Origin: Desulfobulbaceae bacterium DB1
GTDB taxonomy: Bacteria; Desulfobacterota; Desulfobulbia; Desulfobulbales; SURF-16
Length of the DNA: 48,728 nucleotides
Assembly (NCBI GenBank): GCA_001914235.1
Contig: MQUF01000021.1
Span: 73,007 to 121,734, forward strand
Direction of reading: 5' to 3'
The first letter of the stretch is position 1. Each line of letters starts with the position of its first letter. The translations under genes were made by a program, and so were the position numbers. Shown piece after piece: positions 1 through 7,587 of this stretch. The notes beneath the pieces are model-generated. The model saw nothing but the letters and a program-made list of their open reading frames with translations, ran no database searches and was not told the origin of the DNA.

Positions 1-907
1 TATGGCAGTCCGTGCAGGCAACTCCGGCCATCCAGTGCACGCTGTTCCTGGTAAAGAATTCAAATTCGGGATGGCGCATGAAGGGCATCTTGTACCCGGT
101 TACCGTCTGGGTCCATTCGCCCACCGACGTGTCGGTGCGGATCTGCTTGATGATGTTTTCCACCGAAATGTCGCCCCAGGAGCTGCCCTGCCACGGGAAG
201 TAGATGGACACCGACTTGCCGTCCGCCTTGGGGATGTTGTAGGTCACATGGCACTGGGCGCAGACCAGGGAGCGCATATCCTGGTGGGAGAGCTTGGCGC
301 GATCCACCTTCATGGCGTCAAGCGCCTTGCCCAGGGTGAACTCGCGGGAAAGCGCAAGCGACATATCCTTGCTGTCGTGGCAGTCGATGCAGGCCACGCC
401 GAGTTCCTGATGCTTTTCCGGAATCATGGCGCGGACCTCGGCCCAGGTCTTGCTGTAGAAATCCAGCCCCTTTTCCTTTTCAAGTATTGGTGCGTAGGGG
501 GTTTTGCAGGTGAGGCAGACGCCGCCGGCCTTCACCCGGGACGGGTCGATATCCACCTGGTCCTTCAGCATGTATGCGTGACCACGCGGCTCATTATATT
601 CGATGCCGAAGCCCCAGCCGTTGAAAAGCAGGGCCATATAGGGAAATTCGGAGAGCTTGTCGTAGGTGATGCCGTCCGCGTCAAAGCCCCTCTTGTATTT
701 GCTTTTGCCGGGCTCGGTGGGCTCGGCGGTTTTTTTCCACAGATCGTAGTGAACCGGATATGCCTTGCCCCATTCGGCGGGATCGATTTCACCCGCGGCA
801 ATCTGTACCGGTCTGACCGCCTCAACCTTTTCCGGAGCGTTGCAGCCGGTCAACAGGGCACCGGCTGTTGCCAGCAGGACCAAGGACACCCCTAATTTCT
901 TCTTCAT
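1..907 (-). CDS. nrfA: Ammonia-forming cytochrome c nitrite reductase NrfA (3' part outside window)
   Basis: This is the catalytic subunit that reduces nitrite to ammonium with six electrons in the periplasm. The N-terminus has a lipobox-like signal (LLTGC, Cys about residue 22). The diagnostic CLTCK haem motif, with lysine as the axial ligand of the active-site haem, is visible, followed by CIDCH, CAQCH and CTDCH at the window edge. The stretch after the third motif (CAQCHVTYN) resembles the conserved region carrying the catalytic tyrosine. The start at 907 is preceded by a strong AGGAGGAG ribosome site. The gene follows nrfH by 30 bases, so the two form an operon. The last part of the protein, expected to hold the fifth haem site, lies beyond base 1. 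Identification is secure; the protein is incomplete here. Confidence 0.95.
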   Translation of the reverse strand, partial: MKKKLGVSLVLLATAGALLTGCNAPEKVEAVRPVQIAAGEIDPAEWGKAYPVHYDLWKKTAEPTEPGKSKYKRGFDADGITYDKLSEFPYMALLFNGWGFGIEYNEPRGHAYMLKDQVDIDPSRVKAGGVCLTCKTPYAPILEKEKGLDFYSKTWAEVRAMIPEKHQELGVACIDCHDSKDMSLALSREFTLGKALDAMKVDRAKLSHQDMRSLVCAQCHVTYNIPKADGKSVSIYFPWQGSSWGDISVENIIKQIRTDTSVGEWTQTVTGYKMPFMRHPEFEFFTRNSVHWMAGVACTDCH

Positions 908-937
908 ATTCTCCTCCTCATGTTTTCTTTAGGTTTC

Positions 938-1402
938 TCACAGTGTTTGAATCTGACCGCTTCCGCGATGGGCAACCCGGCGATGGCATTTCCAGCAAAG
1001 ACGTTCGTGGTCGATGTGGGCAACGGCGCTTTCATGGCAGCGGATGCAATTGCTTTGCAACACCTCCTGGCCGTGGCTGCTGACGACGATCCGCTCCGGT
1101 ACCCGGCCGGAATAAAAGGCCAGGACATCCTTCATTCCGTCGATACTCTTCCAGACATAATGGACGGCCTTGTTTTGGTTCGGCAGATGGCAGTCGACGC
1201 ACATCTCGCGACGATGGGCTCCGGCATGGGACCATGCGTCATACTGGTCTTGCATCACATGGCACCCGGCGCAGAAGGCGGGAGTTTCCGATTTTGCCAG
1301 CAGCCCGGGCGGCCCCAGCGCCACGAAAATTGCAACAAGAATGATGACTCCGAGGACGGCCGGACCGAACATGCCGATCCCCTTCCTCTTCTTTTTATTC
1401 AT
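938..1402 (-). CDS. nrfH: Cytochrome c quinol dehydrogenase NrfH, tetrahaem membrane anchor
   Basis: This 154-residue NapC/NirT-family protein takes electrons from menaquinol and passes them to NrfA. It has a basic N-terminus, one membrane helix (about residues 10-32), then four CxxCH motifs: CAGCH followed by VM (the methionine-ligated first haem typical of NrfH), CVDCH, CIRCH and CWKCH. The start at 1402 was chosen because AAAGGAGGTG lies just upstream; an in-frame extension to 1477 has no comparable site. It lies directly before nrfA, giving the nrfHA order known in Desulfovibrio and Wolinella. The reductase complex probably works in nitrite ammonification or nitrite detoxification. Confidence 0.95.
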   Translation of the reverse strand: MNKKKRKGIGMFGPAVLGVIILVAIFVALGPPGLLAKSETPAFCAGCHVMQDQYDAWSHAGAHRREMCVDCHLPNQNKAVHYVWKSIDGMKDVLAFYSGRVPERIVVSSHGQEVLQSNCIRCHESAVAHIDHERLCWKCHRRVAHRGSGQIQTL

Positions 1403-1586
1403 GGGTGCACCTCCTTTGGTGGATTTCAAAATGAAAACATCCTGGGTCAACGGGAAACAGAGGACTGTATCCTGCACGGAAAGGTATATCGGGCAAAATC
1501 GGCTGAGGATTCGCGGGAATCACGGCTCTCTTGCCTTTCGCACCCTGTGCTTCAGGCAACCTATACCGATGATTATAGGACGGCGC

Positions 1587-1602
1587 TTTGACTTAAGTCA
1601 AA
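1587..1602. promoter_or_regulatory. 16-bp perfect palindrome, CRP/FNR-family (HcpR-like) operator candidate
   Basis: The sequence TTTGACTTAAGTCAAA is a perfect palindrome. Its half-sites (TTGAC, 4 bases, GTCAA) have the form of CRP/FNR-family operators, and similar sites are described for the nitrogen-oxide regulator HcpR in sulfate reducers. It lies upstream of nrfHA, a logical target. Which regulator binds is inference. Confidence 0.55.
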
Positions 1603-1676
1603 AAAACAATTTATTTTTATCAAAACAGCAGCAATGCGGGCGGTGAGAGGGGGAGGCTGTCGGGAAGAAATATCAA

Positions 1677-1712
1677 AAAAAGCCGTTTCCTTTTTTGACG
1701 GAAGCGGCTTTA
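1677..1712 (-). terminator. Rho-independent terminator of the mobB-moeA-moeA cluster
   Basis: Read on the minus strand, AAAGCCGCTTCC pairs with GGAAACGGCTTT across a short A-rich loop (one mismatch) and runs into a T tract. It begins 28 bases after the stop of the moeA-PBP gene. Confidence 0.85.
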
Positions 1713-1739
1713 TGGTCGTGAAATTCCGGCTGGGTTAGT

Positions 1740-3665
1740 TTAAATCCGAAGGAAATGGCCGGTCTCCCGGGTGGAATAGCCGCCCATGGCCTCAACCGTT
1801 TTTTTGAAATCATCCTGGTTGATAATATGTAACAGGTGTCTGATCATCGGCAGTTCCAGGAAGCGGCTGGGGATGATCAGGTCATAGCGTTCTTCCGTCA
1901 CCGGGACAAAATCGAGTTTCAGCGCCCGGGCGGCAGCGAGAATGCCAAGCCCGGCGTCGGCCTTGCCGGACAGCACGCTGACCGCAACCGCCATGTGGGT
2001 GTATTCCTCGTTGTCGTAACCGGTGATCGCGTCTGCCTTAAGCCCGGCTTTGGCCAGCTCGTAATCAAGCAGCACCCTGGTGCCGGAACCGGCCTGGCGG
2101 TTGATGAAGGTGACGTCGTCCCGGAGCAGATCATGGACATCCTTGATTTTTTTCGGGTTTCCCGGCCGCACCATGAAACCCTGGCGGCGGTAAACCAAGG
2201 TGATCAGCGTTATTTCCTGATCGGCCAGATAGCGTTTGATGGAGGAGCGGTTATAATCACCGCTTTCCGGATCGAGCAGGTGGCTGCCGGCAATATGGGT
2301 CATGCCTTCCCGGATGGCCATGATGCCGCCCAGGCTGCCGACGTGGGTGGAGCAAAGGGGAAAGGAAGGATGACTTTTTTTGAGGAAATCGTGAATCAGA
2401 TCCAGGGTGAGATCGTGGCTGCCGGTGCAGAGAATGGTCTTTTCAATCTGGCGCTGGGGGCGCAGCAGCTCCACCTGCACCGGGCTGTTCTTGCTTAGAC
2501 CCTCGCTTTCCTGGGGGATGCGCAGCATGGAGTTGGCCCGGGTCAGGGTGGTGATGGCGCCTGCCCCTTTTTTGAGCGGCACCGTGACAAAATGATCATC
2601 GATCCGGCCGGTAATCATCCGGCGGAATTCCTCCATGCCGGCCCGTGACGGCATGTTTTTGGCCAGTCGGGCGGCGAGGCGTCGGGGCGCTTCATGTTCC
2701 TCGCCCTGCATGGCGGCAAGCAGCGGCAGGACGAACTGTTCAAAGGAGATAATGGCGGAGACCGGGTAGCCGGGATTGCCCACCACCGGTTTGCCGTTGA
2801 CGGCGCCGAGGATGGTCGGCTTGCCCGGCATGATGGTGACGCCGTGCACCAGCACCTCGCCCAGTTCCTCGATGATCCGTACCGTATAATCGGCGCTGCC
2901 GGCGGATGAACCCGCATTGATCACCACCAGGTCGGTGGCGGAATCCACCGCCTGCCGCAGATGCCTTATGATATTGTCATAATCGTCAACCACCAGCGGG
3001 GTAACCGTCACCCGCGCCCCGGTCTGGCGGGCCATGGCGGCCAGCACGGCACTGTTTGATTCAACCGTTTTGCCGGTCGGGATCTCCTGTTCATTATTCT
3101 CCAGGTCGATCAGTTCCGTGCCGGTGGGGATGATGGTGACATGGGGGTGTTTACGTACCGTGACCCTGGCGCAGCCCGCGGTCAGCAGGGCGCCGATGTC
3201 GGCCGGGGCGATGCGGTGGTTGGTGGGAAAGAGCAGTTCGGTGGCGACAATGTCTTCCCCTGCCTTGCGCACGTTCTGCCAGGGATAAACCGGTGCCCGG
3301 ATGACGCCCTGGCTCCGATCGTCGCTCAACAGCACATTTTCGATCATGATCACCGCGTCCTTGCCCGGCGGCAGGGGATGGCCGGTATTGATCGGCAGCG
3401 CCTGGCCGCCGGCAATATCCAGGCTGACCGGCGAATCGTCCGAAGCGCCGAAGGTGTCAAGGGCATGCACGGCAAGTCCGTCCATGGCGGCGCCGTGAAA
3501 GGAAGGCGAGGAAAAACGGGCGGACACAGGGCACGAGGTGACGCGACCGGCGGCCTGCCGGCTGTCGATTTCCTCTTCGCCTGTTGACAGGGAAATGAAT
3601 TTTTCGAGGAAAATCTCCCTGGCCTCTTCCAGCGTCTTCATTTTCAAGTAGATTTTTCGTTTCAT
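1740..3665 (-). CDS. MoeA-like molybdopterin molybdotransferase fused to a periplasmic-binding-protein-like domain
   Basis: This 641-residue protein has two parts. Residues about 10-405 are MoeA-like, with the family signatures FHGAAMDGLAV and GNPGYPVSA. MoeA inserts molybdate or tungstate into adenylylated molybdopterin. Residues about 420-640 form a PBP-like domain (GSHDLTLDLI, NRQAGSGTRVLLD, ADAGLGILAAA) of the type found in archaeal and bacterial MoeA fusions and thought to sense or bind the oxyanion. The start overlaps the stop of the preceding moeA (ATGA), showing translational coupling. Having two moeA-type genes side by side suggests specialised handling of Mo and W, which is plausible beside a formate dehydrogenase. 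The family is secure; metal specificity cannot be read from the sequence. Confidence 0.9.
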   Translation of the reverse strand: MKRKIYLKMKTLEEAREIFLEKFISLSTGEEEIDSRQAAGRVTSCPVSARFSSPSFHGAAMDGLAVHALDTFGASDDSPVSLDIAGGQALPINTGHPLPPGKDAVIMIENVLLSDDRSQGVIRAPVYPWQNVRKAGEDIVATELLFPTNHRIAPADIGALLTAGCARVTVRKHPHVTIIPTGTELIDLENNEQEIPTGKTVESNSAVLAAMARQTGARVTVTPLVVDDYDNIIRHLRQAVDSATDLVVINAGSSAGSADYTVRIIEELGEVLVHGVTIMPGKPTILGAVNGKPVVGNPGYPVSAIISFEQFVLPLLAAMQGEEHEAPRRLAARLAKNMPSRAGMEEFRRMITGRIDDHFVTVPLKKGAGAITTLTRANSMLRIPQESEGLSKNSPVQVELLRPQRQIEKTILCTGSHDLTLDLIHDFLKKSHPSFPLCSTHVGSLGGIMAIREGMTHIAGSHLLDPESGDYNRSSIKRYLADQEITLITLVYRRQGFMVRPGNPKKIKDVHDLLRDDVTFINRQAGSGTRVLLDYELAKAGLKADAITGYDNEEYTHMAVAVSVLSGKADAGLGILAAARALKLDFVPVTEERYDLIIPSRFLELPMIRHLLHIINQDDFKKTVEAMGGYSTRETGHFLRI

Positions 3666-4900
3666 GGGAATAAAAGCACCTCCGCCTGTTCTCCCTTGTC
3701 AAGACCCTCGCAATCGCGTTCGATTTTCAGCATGCCGTCAGCAAGCACCAATGGTTTCAGCAGCCCTGATTTGCCGTAGACCGGAGAGGCCACGGGGAAA
3801 AGCGAGTGGGGCTGGTATTCGAGCCGGACCCGTACATACTCCTCCCGGCCGATGGAAGAGGGAATCTGTTCGCCGGTGATGGCGGACAAGCGCTGCAGCA
3901 TGGTTTTTTCCGCGCCGCACATGCGCAGCAGCAGCGGTCGGACAAAAAGATAAAAAACCACCATGGCCGAGGCCACGTGTCCCGGCAGGCCGAAAAGGGC
4001 GCAGTTGCCGCGCCGGGCGAAAATGGTGGGTTTGCCCGGCCGGATGGAAACCCCGTGGGCCAACAGTTCGGTTCCGTCAAGCTCCTGTAGGACCTCCAGG
4101 GTGAAATCCCGTTTCCCCACCGAACTGCCGCCGGACAGAAGCAGCATGTCAACCGGTCTGTTCATGGCTTCCCGGCATGCCTGCAGCATGGCGTTGAAAT
4201 CGTCGCCGATGATGCCGAGCGGCAGGGGGATGCCGCCTGCCTCAAGGACCAGACCGGTAAGGGTTGTGGTGTTAATGTCCCTGATCTGGCCCGGAGCCGG
4301 GGTGTGATGGGGCGCCACCAGCTCATCGCCGGTGCTGATGATGCCCACCACGGGTTTTTGGGTCACGGAAATATCGGTGATGCCGAGTCCCGCCAGCACC
4401 CCCAAATCCTGGGGCCGCAGACAACGTCCCCGGTTCAGCACCGGGGCATTCCGCTTGAAATCATCGCCGGTCTGGATGACGTTTTCCCCTGGGGCCACGG
4501 CCCGGAATATCTCGATGGTGCGGTCGTCGATGGGGTTGGTGTATTCGAGCATCACCACCGCATCCGCTTTTTCCGCAAGCTCGCCGCCGGTCCAGATACG
4601 GGCTGTCTCGCCCGGTTTGAGGCAGATGGCGCGTCCGCTTGTGCCCATGCTGATCTCGCCGTTCACGGAGAGCAGGGCGGGTTCCGATTCGCTGCAGCCG
4701 AAGGTGTCCCGCGCCCGCACCGCAAAGCCGTCCATGGTGGAGCGGGAAAAAGGGGGGAGGGATTCCGGGGCCAGGACGTCCTCGGCCAGCACCCGGCCAA
4801 GTCCTTTGACAAGGGGGATCCGTTCCCCTGCCAGCGGCGTGAAACCGGAAAACAGGTCGGTGAACTGTTGCGAGCTGATGAGATTAAAGAATCCTTTCAT
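3662..4900 (-). CDS. moeA: Molybdopterin molybdenumtransferase MoeA
   Basis: This 412-residue protein has the usual length and layout of MoeA: an N-terminal domain with PPFSRSTMDGFAVRA, a central MPT-binding domain with LLLSGGSSVGKRDF and RPGKPTIFA, GLPGHVASAMV, and a C-terminal beta domain. It catalyses metal insertion in the last common step of molybdenum cofactor synthesis. Its start overlaps the mobB stop by ATGA, and its own stop overlaps the start of the moeA-PBP fusion in the same way, so the three are one translation-coupled operon. The cofactor is presumably used by the formate dehydrogenase encoded just upstream. Confidence 0.93.
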   Translation of the reverse strand: MKGFFNLISSQQFTDLFSGFTPLAGERIPLVKGLGRVLAEDVLAPESLPPFSRSTMDGFAVRARDTFGCSESEPALLSVNGEISMGTSGRAICLKPGETARIWTGGELAEKADAVVMLEYTNPIDDRTIEIFRAVAPGENVIQTGDDFKRNAPVLNRGRCLRPQDLGVLAGLGITDISVTQKPVVGIISTGDELVAPHHTPAPGQIRDINTTTLTGLVLEAGGIPLPLGIIGDDFNAMLQACREAMNRPVDMLLLSGGSSVGKRDFTLEVLQELDGTELLAHGVSIRPGKPTIFARRGNCALFGLPGHVASAMVVFYLFVRPLLLRMCGAEKTMLQRLSAITGEQIPSSIGREEYVRVRLEYQPHSLFPVASPVYGKSGLLKPLVLADGMLKIERDCEGLDKGEQAEVLLFP

Positions 4901-5577
4901 CTTTGCGGGCAGTTGTCGCCGTCGGAATCGTTCAGCTTGATGCGGATTTCTATTTCCCGCGCGTTTTCGGTCAACTTGAGTGATTTGACAAAACCTGCCA
5001 CCGTGCCGGCCAGGGATCTCTGGACAAAATTTTTCAGGGGGATTCTGCTGCCGTTGACCAGCAGGGACACCTCTTCGGCGCCGTTACGGCCGTTTCGCAG
5101 GAAACGTTTTTCAATGAAAGCGGCGATCTCCCGGCTTTGATGGGGACGAAAGACGGAGTCCCCGGCAATGTCCTGATCAGTGACCACGGCAATGACGCCG
5201 GTCACCGTGTCCCGCAGCAGCTGGTCATGGTTGCGGGCAACCTCGATCTTGGCGACACGGTCGGCCTGCTTGAACCCTTCGCCGATGACGATGTCGGCAT
5301 CGGCGAAGTAGCGGTGGGCCAGGGTGGTCAGCGCAAGATTGCTGTTTGCGGTCATCAGAACCATCTGGTCCGGGGCGACAAAGAGAACGGAGTCGGCGCC
5401 GGCCTGGCGGTGTTTGCCGGTGTCGGTGCCGGGCGCGTCAAAACTGACGCCCGTTTCCTTGCTCGATTTGATGACGGCAACCCGGTAGCCGGCTTCTTTC
5501 AGGTGGCTGATCACCTGGGTGGCAAGGGTGGTCTTGCCGCTGTCGTGCCAGCCGATAAAGGTGACGATCTTGGGCAT
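4897..5577 (-). CDS. mobB: Molybdopterin-guanine dinucleotide biosynthesis protein MobB
   Basis: This P-loop GTPase assists attachment of GMP to molybdopterin, forming the MGD cofactor of the DMSO-reductase family, including formate dehydrogenase. The N-terminus MPKIVTFIGWHDSGKTTLA holds the Walker A motif GWHDSGKTT, and VIGEGFK is the conserved later motif. The start at 5577 (226 residues) was chosen because the family begins right before the P-loop. An extension to 5685 would add about 36 unrelated residues and would lie upstream of or inside the predicted promoter. The C-terminal 60 residues or so exceed the MobB core. The ribosome site is weak (AGAG) and lies in a possible hairpin. Confidence 0.88.
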   Translation of the reverse strand: MPKIVTFIGWHDSGKTTLATQVISHLKEAGYRVAVIKSSKETGVSFDAPGTDTGKHRQAGADSVLFVAPDQMVLMTANSNLALTTLAHRYFADADIVIGEGFKQADRVAKIEVARNHDQLLRDTVTGVIAVVTDQDIAGDSVFRPHQSREIAAFIEKRFLRNGRNGAEEVSLLVNGSRIPLKNFVQRSLAGTVAGFVKSLKLTENAREIEIRIKLNDSDGDNCPQR

Positions 5578-5585
5578 GGGAAAAA

Positions 5586-5630
5586 CTCTTTTGCAAAAAA
5601 GAGCGGGTTCCTTTGGCAAGAAAACCCGCT
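5586..5630 (-). promoter_or_regulatory. Terminator-like hairpin in the mobB leader, possible attenuator
   Basis: On the minus strand AGCGGGTT (5630-5623) pairs with AACCCGCT (5609-5602), followed by C and six Ts. A second, overlapping hairpin (CTCTTTT with AAAAGAG, 5603-5586) shares the 3' arm and would sequester the weak mobB ribosome site. Because the hairpin lies between a promoter candidate and the mobB start, it may regulate mobB rather than simply end an upstream transcript. Confidence 0.5.
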
Positions 5631-5662
5631 GGGTATTAAATAGGTTAGTTTGGTTGCCGGTC

Positions 5663-5692
5663 AGCATAAAACAGCTCACCGTCAACCGTCAA
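5663..5692 (-). promoter_or_regulatory. Sigma-70-type promoter candidate for mobB-moeA-moeA
   Basis: On the minus strand TTGACG (5692-5687) and TATGCT (5668-5663) are separated by 18 bases. This would start transcription near 5656, about 79 bases before mobB. It is a sequence match only. Confidence 0.4.
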
Positions 5693-5717
5693 CCGGAAAC
5701 TTTGACATCGAGTGGAT

Positions 5718-5736
5718 CCCTTCCGCTTCGGAAGGG
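5718..5736 (-). terminator. Short perfect hairpin after fdhE
   Basis: CCCTTCCG and CGGAAGGG form an 8-bp stem with a 3-base loop, starting 16 bases after the fdhE stop. There is no T tract, so it may be a weak terminator or an mRNA 3'-end stabiliser. Confidence 0.4.
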
Positions 5737-5751
5737 CCGGACAGTCGTTTG

Positions 5752-6519
5752 CTAGGTGATCTTCTTCAGGCCGATGGGGTTCGGCGCTCTGCGCGTGTAC
5801 CCCTTTTCCTGGGCCACGATGTCCAGCGGCAGGCTGGCCAGATCGGCCAGATCAGCGGTCATCTCCTCCAGTACCCGGCCTTCCGCGACCTTGATATAGG
5901 TGTGACAGTCATCGCAGGTACTTATCCGAAATCCCGCTTCGCCGCCTTCAGGCACCAGGGTGCCGAGCTTTGTCGTATTTTCGTTTCCGCAATTCGGGCA
6001 GCCGATGAATCGATAGGGACCGGTGGTGCCGCACCAGGAGCAGTGCAGATGGCGGCGGGGTCCTTCCACGATGGAGGCCAGTGCCGGGCGTGCCGAACAA
6101 AGTGGACAGCGTCCTCCCTCCCATTCCCGGCCGTCAAGCAGGCAGACCTGGCGCAGGGCAAGAAAAAAGGGCCTGCTCAGCAGAAAAAAAAGAGAGGCCT
6201 GTTCCTCCTCGGCGTACGGGAGGGCAAGGGCCGGCATCTCGTCCAGGGGGAGGCGCATGAAGTCAATTTCGTTTCCTGTGAGGGCCTTGGCCAGCGGCGC
6301 AAGCTCTTCGTCGGACAGGCCGAAAACGGAGGTGAATGCCCGGAGAAGCGGCACAACGCTGTCCGACGGGTATGCCCTGGAGTCGTCGTTCGGCGTTGAT
6401 CCTCTTTTCGGCAGCAGGGAGACGGCCTTGCCGTGAAAGTGTTGCCATTTGGCATAAAATTCCAGGGGATCCTTAAGGTGCGGCCGCTGTTCGATGTGGG
6501 GTTGGATATTGATGGACAT
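5752..6519 (-). CDS. fdhE: Formate dehydrogenase accessory protein FdhE
   Basis: FdhE is a cytoplasmic rubredoxin-like protein needed for active respiratory formate dehydrogenase; it interacts with the catalytic subunit during assembly. This 255-residue version has the four CxxC motifs expected (CPLC, CSWC, CPNC and CDDC), which bind metal in the C-terminal half. The start at 6519 has a strong AAGGAGG site. It follows the peroxidase gene by 8 bases and belongs to the fdn cluster, which fits its role in maturing the FDH encoded by fdnGHI. Confidence 0.92.
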   Translation of the reverse strand: MSINIQPHIEQRPHLKDPLEFYAKWQHFHGKAVSLLPKRGSTPNDDSRAYPSDSVVPLLRAFTSVFGLSDEELAPLAKALTGNEIDFMRLPLDEMPALALPYAEEEQASLFFLLSRPFFLALRQVCLLDGREWEGGRCPLCSARPALASIVEGPRRHLHCSWCGTTGPYRFIGCPNCGNENTTKLGTLVPEGGEAGFRISTCDDCHTYIKVAEGRVLEEMTADLADLASLPLDIVAQEKGYTRRAPNPIGLKKIT

Positions 6520-6527
6520 GATCCTCC

Positions 6528-7583
6528 TTACGGTATCTTGGGATAGGTGAAGGGTAACGGCGCGCCGGTCAACCCTTCTTCCATGAAAATTTTGAGCTGT
6601 CGCATTTCCGCCGAGGTGAGCCGCAGGGGCGTGAGCACAATATTGCCTTTGCCGCCGCCGTCGTTAAAAAAATGTATGACCTCGTCCAGGGTGGCGAAGA
6701 CGCCGTTGTGCATGTAGGGACCGGTCTTGGCGATCTCCCGGAGGGTGGGGGTCCTGAACGCCTTCCAGTCCTTTTGTTCCTTGGTGATCAGATACCTGCC
6801 CGGATCCTCGGCCAGGGTCCGGTACTCCTCGAAGTGATAGACCTTGGCGACAAAGCGGCGCGTCGCCGCGATGCGCGGGTCGGTCAGGTGTTCGGGATTT
6901 TCGGGGACATGGAGGGCGTGGAAACGGTTGTCGGCGAGATTGACACCGAAGTGGCATTCAGCGCACTTCCCCTTGCCGACAAACAGTTCATACCCGTGCC
7001 GCGCCTCCTCGGTGAGGGCGTTGCCGTCACCGGCCAGAAAGCGGTCCAGCGGGGCGTCGCGGGAAACAATGGTCCGCTCAAAGGCGGCGATGGCCATGGC
7101 GATGCGCTCACGGGTCACGTCGGCGTCACCGAAGACGCGGGTGAACTCCGCGACGTATTCCGGCACGGAGCGGATCTCTTCCTCCATGAAATCCAGATTC
7201 TGATTCATCTCAAAGGCCGACATCATCGGGAAAAGCGCCTGATCCTCAAGGGACGAAGAACGGCCGTCATGGAACAGGTACTGCTGGAAGGCGACGTTGA
7301 ACAAAGTGGGCGAGTTGCGCCAGTTACGGGTGGTGGGATAGTTGAGCGATATTTCGAGGCCGTCGCTGTACCCTTGCTCCGGATCATGACAGGTTCCACA
7401 ATTCGTGGTCCCGTCGCCGGACAGCCGCCGGTCGAAAAAAAGCTTTTTGCCCAGTTCAACCTTTGCCGGCGTCTGTGGGTTCAGCGCCGGAATCGGGATG
7501 TTTTTGAACGGCTCCAGGTGGCCGGCCAGTCCGGACAACGGCAGGCAGAGCACCCCGAGGAGAATCCACACAATTTTTTTCAT
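6528..7583 (-). CDS. Di-haem cytochrome c peroxidase family protein (CcpA/MauG type)
   Basis: This 351-residue periplasmic protein has a cleavable signal peptide (residues about 1-20) and two c-type haem sites, CGTCH near residue 66 and CAECH near residue 209, spaced as in bacterial di-haem peroxidases. Other family signatures are LGKKLFFD, LSGDGTTNCGTCHDP and RTPTLREIAKTGPYMHNG. The family reduces hydrogen peroxide to water with electrons from c-type cytochromes; MauG relatives oxidise protein substrates. The start at 7583 lies 4 bases after the seleno-DsbA gene and has GGAAGG before it, so the two are coupled. Sitting inside a formate dehydrogenase operon is unusual and suggests either formate-driven peroxide removal or a maturation role; both are inference. 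Confidence 0.9.
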   Translation of the reverse strand: MKKIVWILLGVLCLPLSGLAGHLEPFKNIPIPALNPQTPAKVELGKKLFFDRRLSGDGTTNCGTCHDPEQGYSDGLEISLNYPTTRNWRNSPTLFNVAFQQYLFHDGRSSSLEDQALFPMMSAFEMNQNLDFMEEEIRSVPEYVAEFTRVFGDADVTRERIAMAIAAFERTIVSRDAPLDRFLAGDGNALTEEARHGYELFVGKGKCAECHFGVNLADNRFHALHVPENPEHLTDPRIAATRRFVAKVYHFEEYRTLAEDPGRYLITKEQKDWKAFRTPTLREIAKTGPYMHNGVFATLDEVIHFFNDGGGKGNIVLTPLRLTSAEMRQLKIFMEEGLTGAPLPFTYPKIP

Positions 7584-7587
7584 TCGC

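Larger units (their letters stand above)
1403..1739. other. Intergenic region: nrfHA promoter side and moeA-operon terminator
   Basis: No coding sequence is supported in these 337 bases. They hold the upstream region of nrfH (minus strand) and the terminator of the moeA cluster, which also points to the left. The FNR-like palindrome is about 185 bases upstream of the nrfH start, so the nrfHA messenger may have a long leader. No clear -10/-35 pair was assigned. Confidence 0.6.

Noticed and set aside
2-895. Open frame of 297 codons on the plus strand opposite nrfA
   Set aside because: It is antisense to a clear NrfA; its protein has no family features.
5578-5751. Moco riboswitch upstream of mobB
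   Set aside because: I could not find the conserved Moco RNA core; only simple hairpins are visible.
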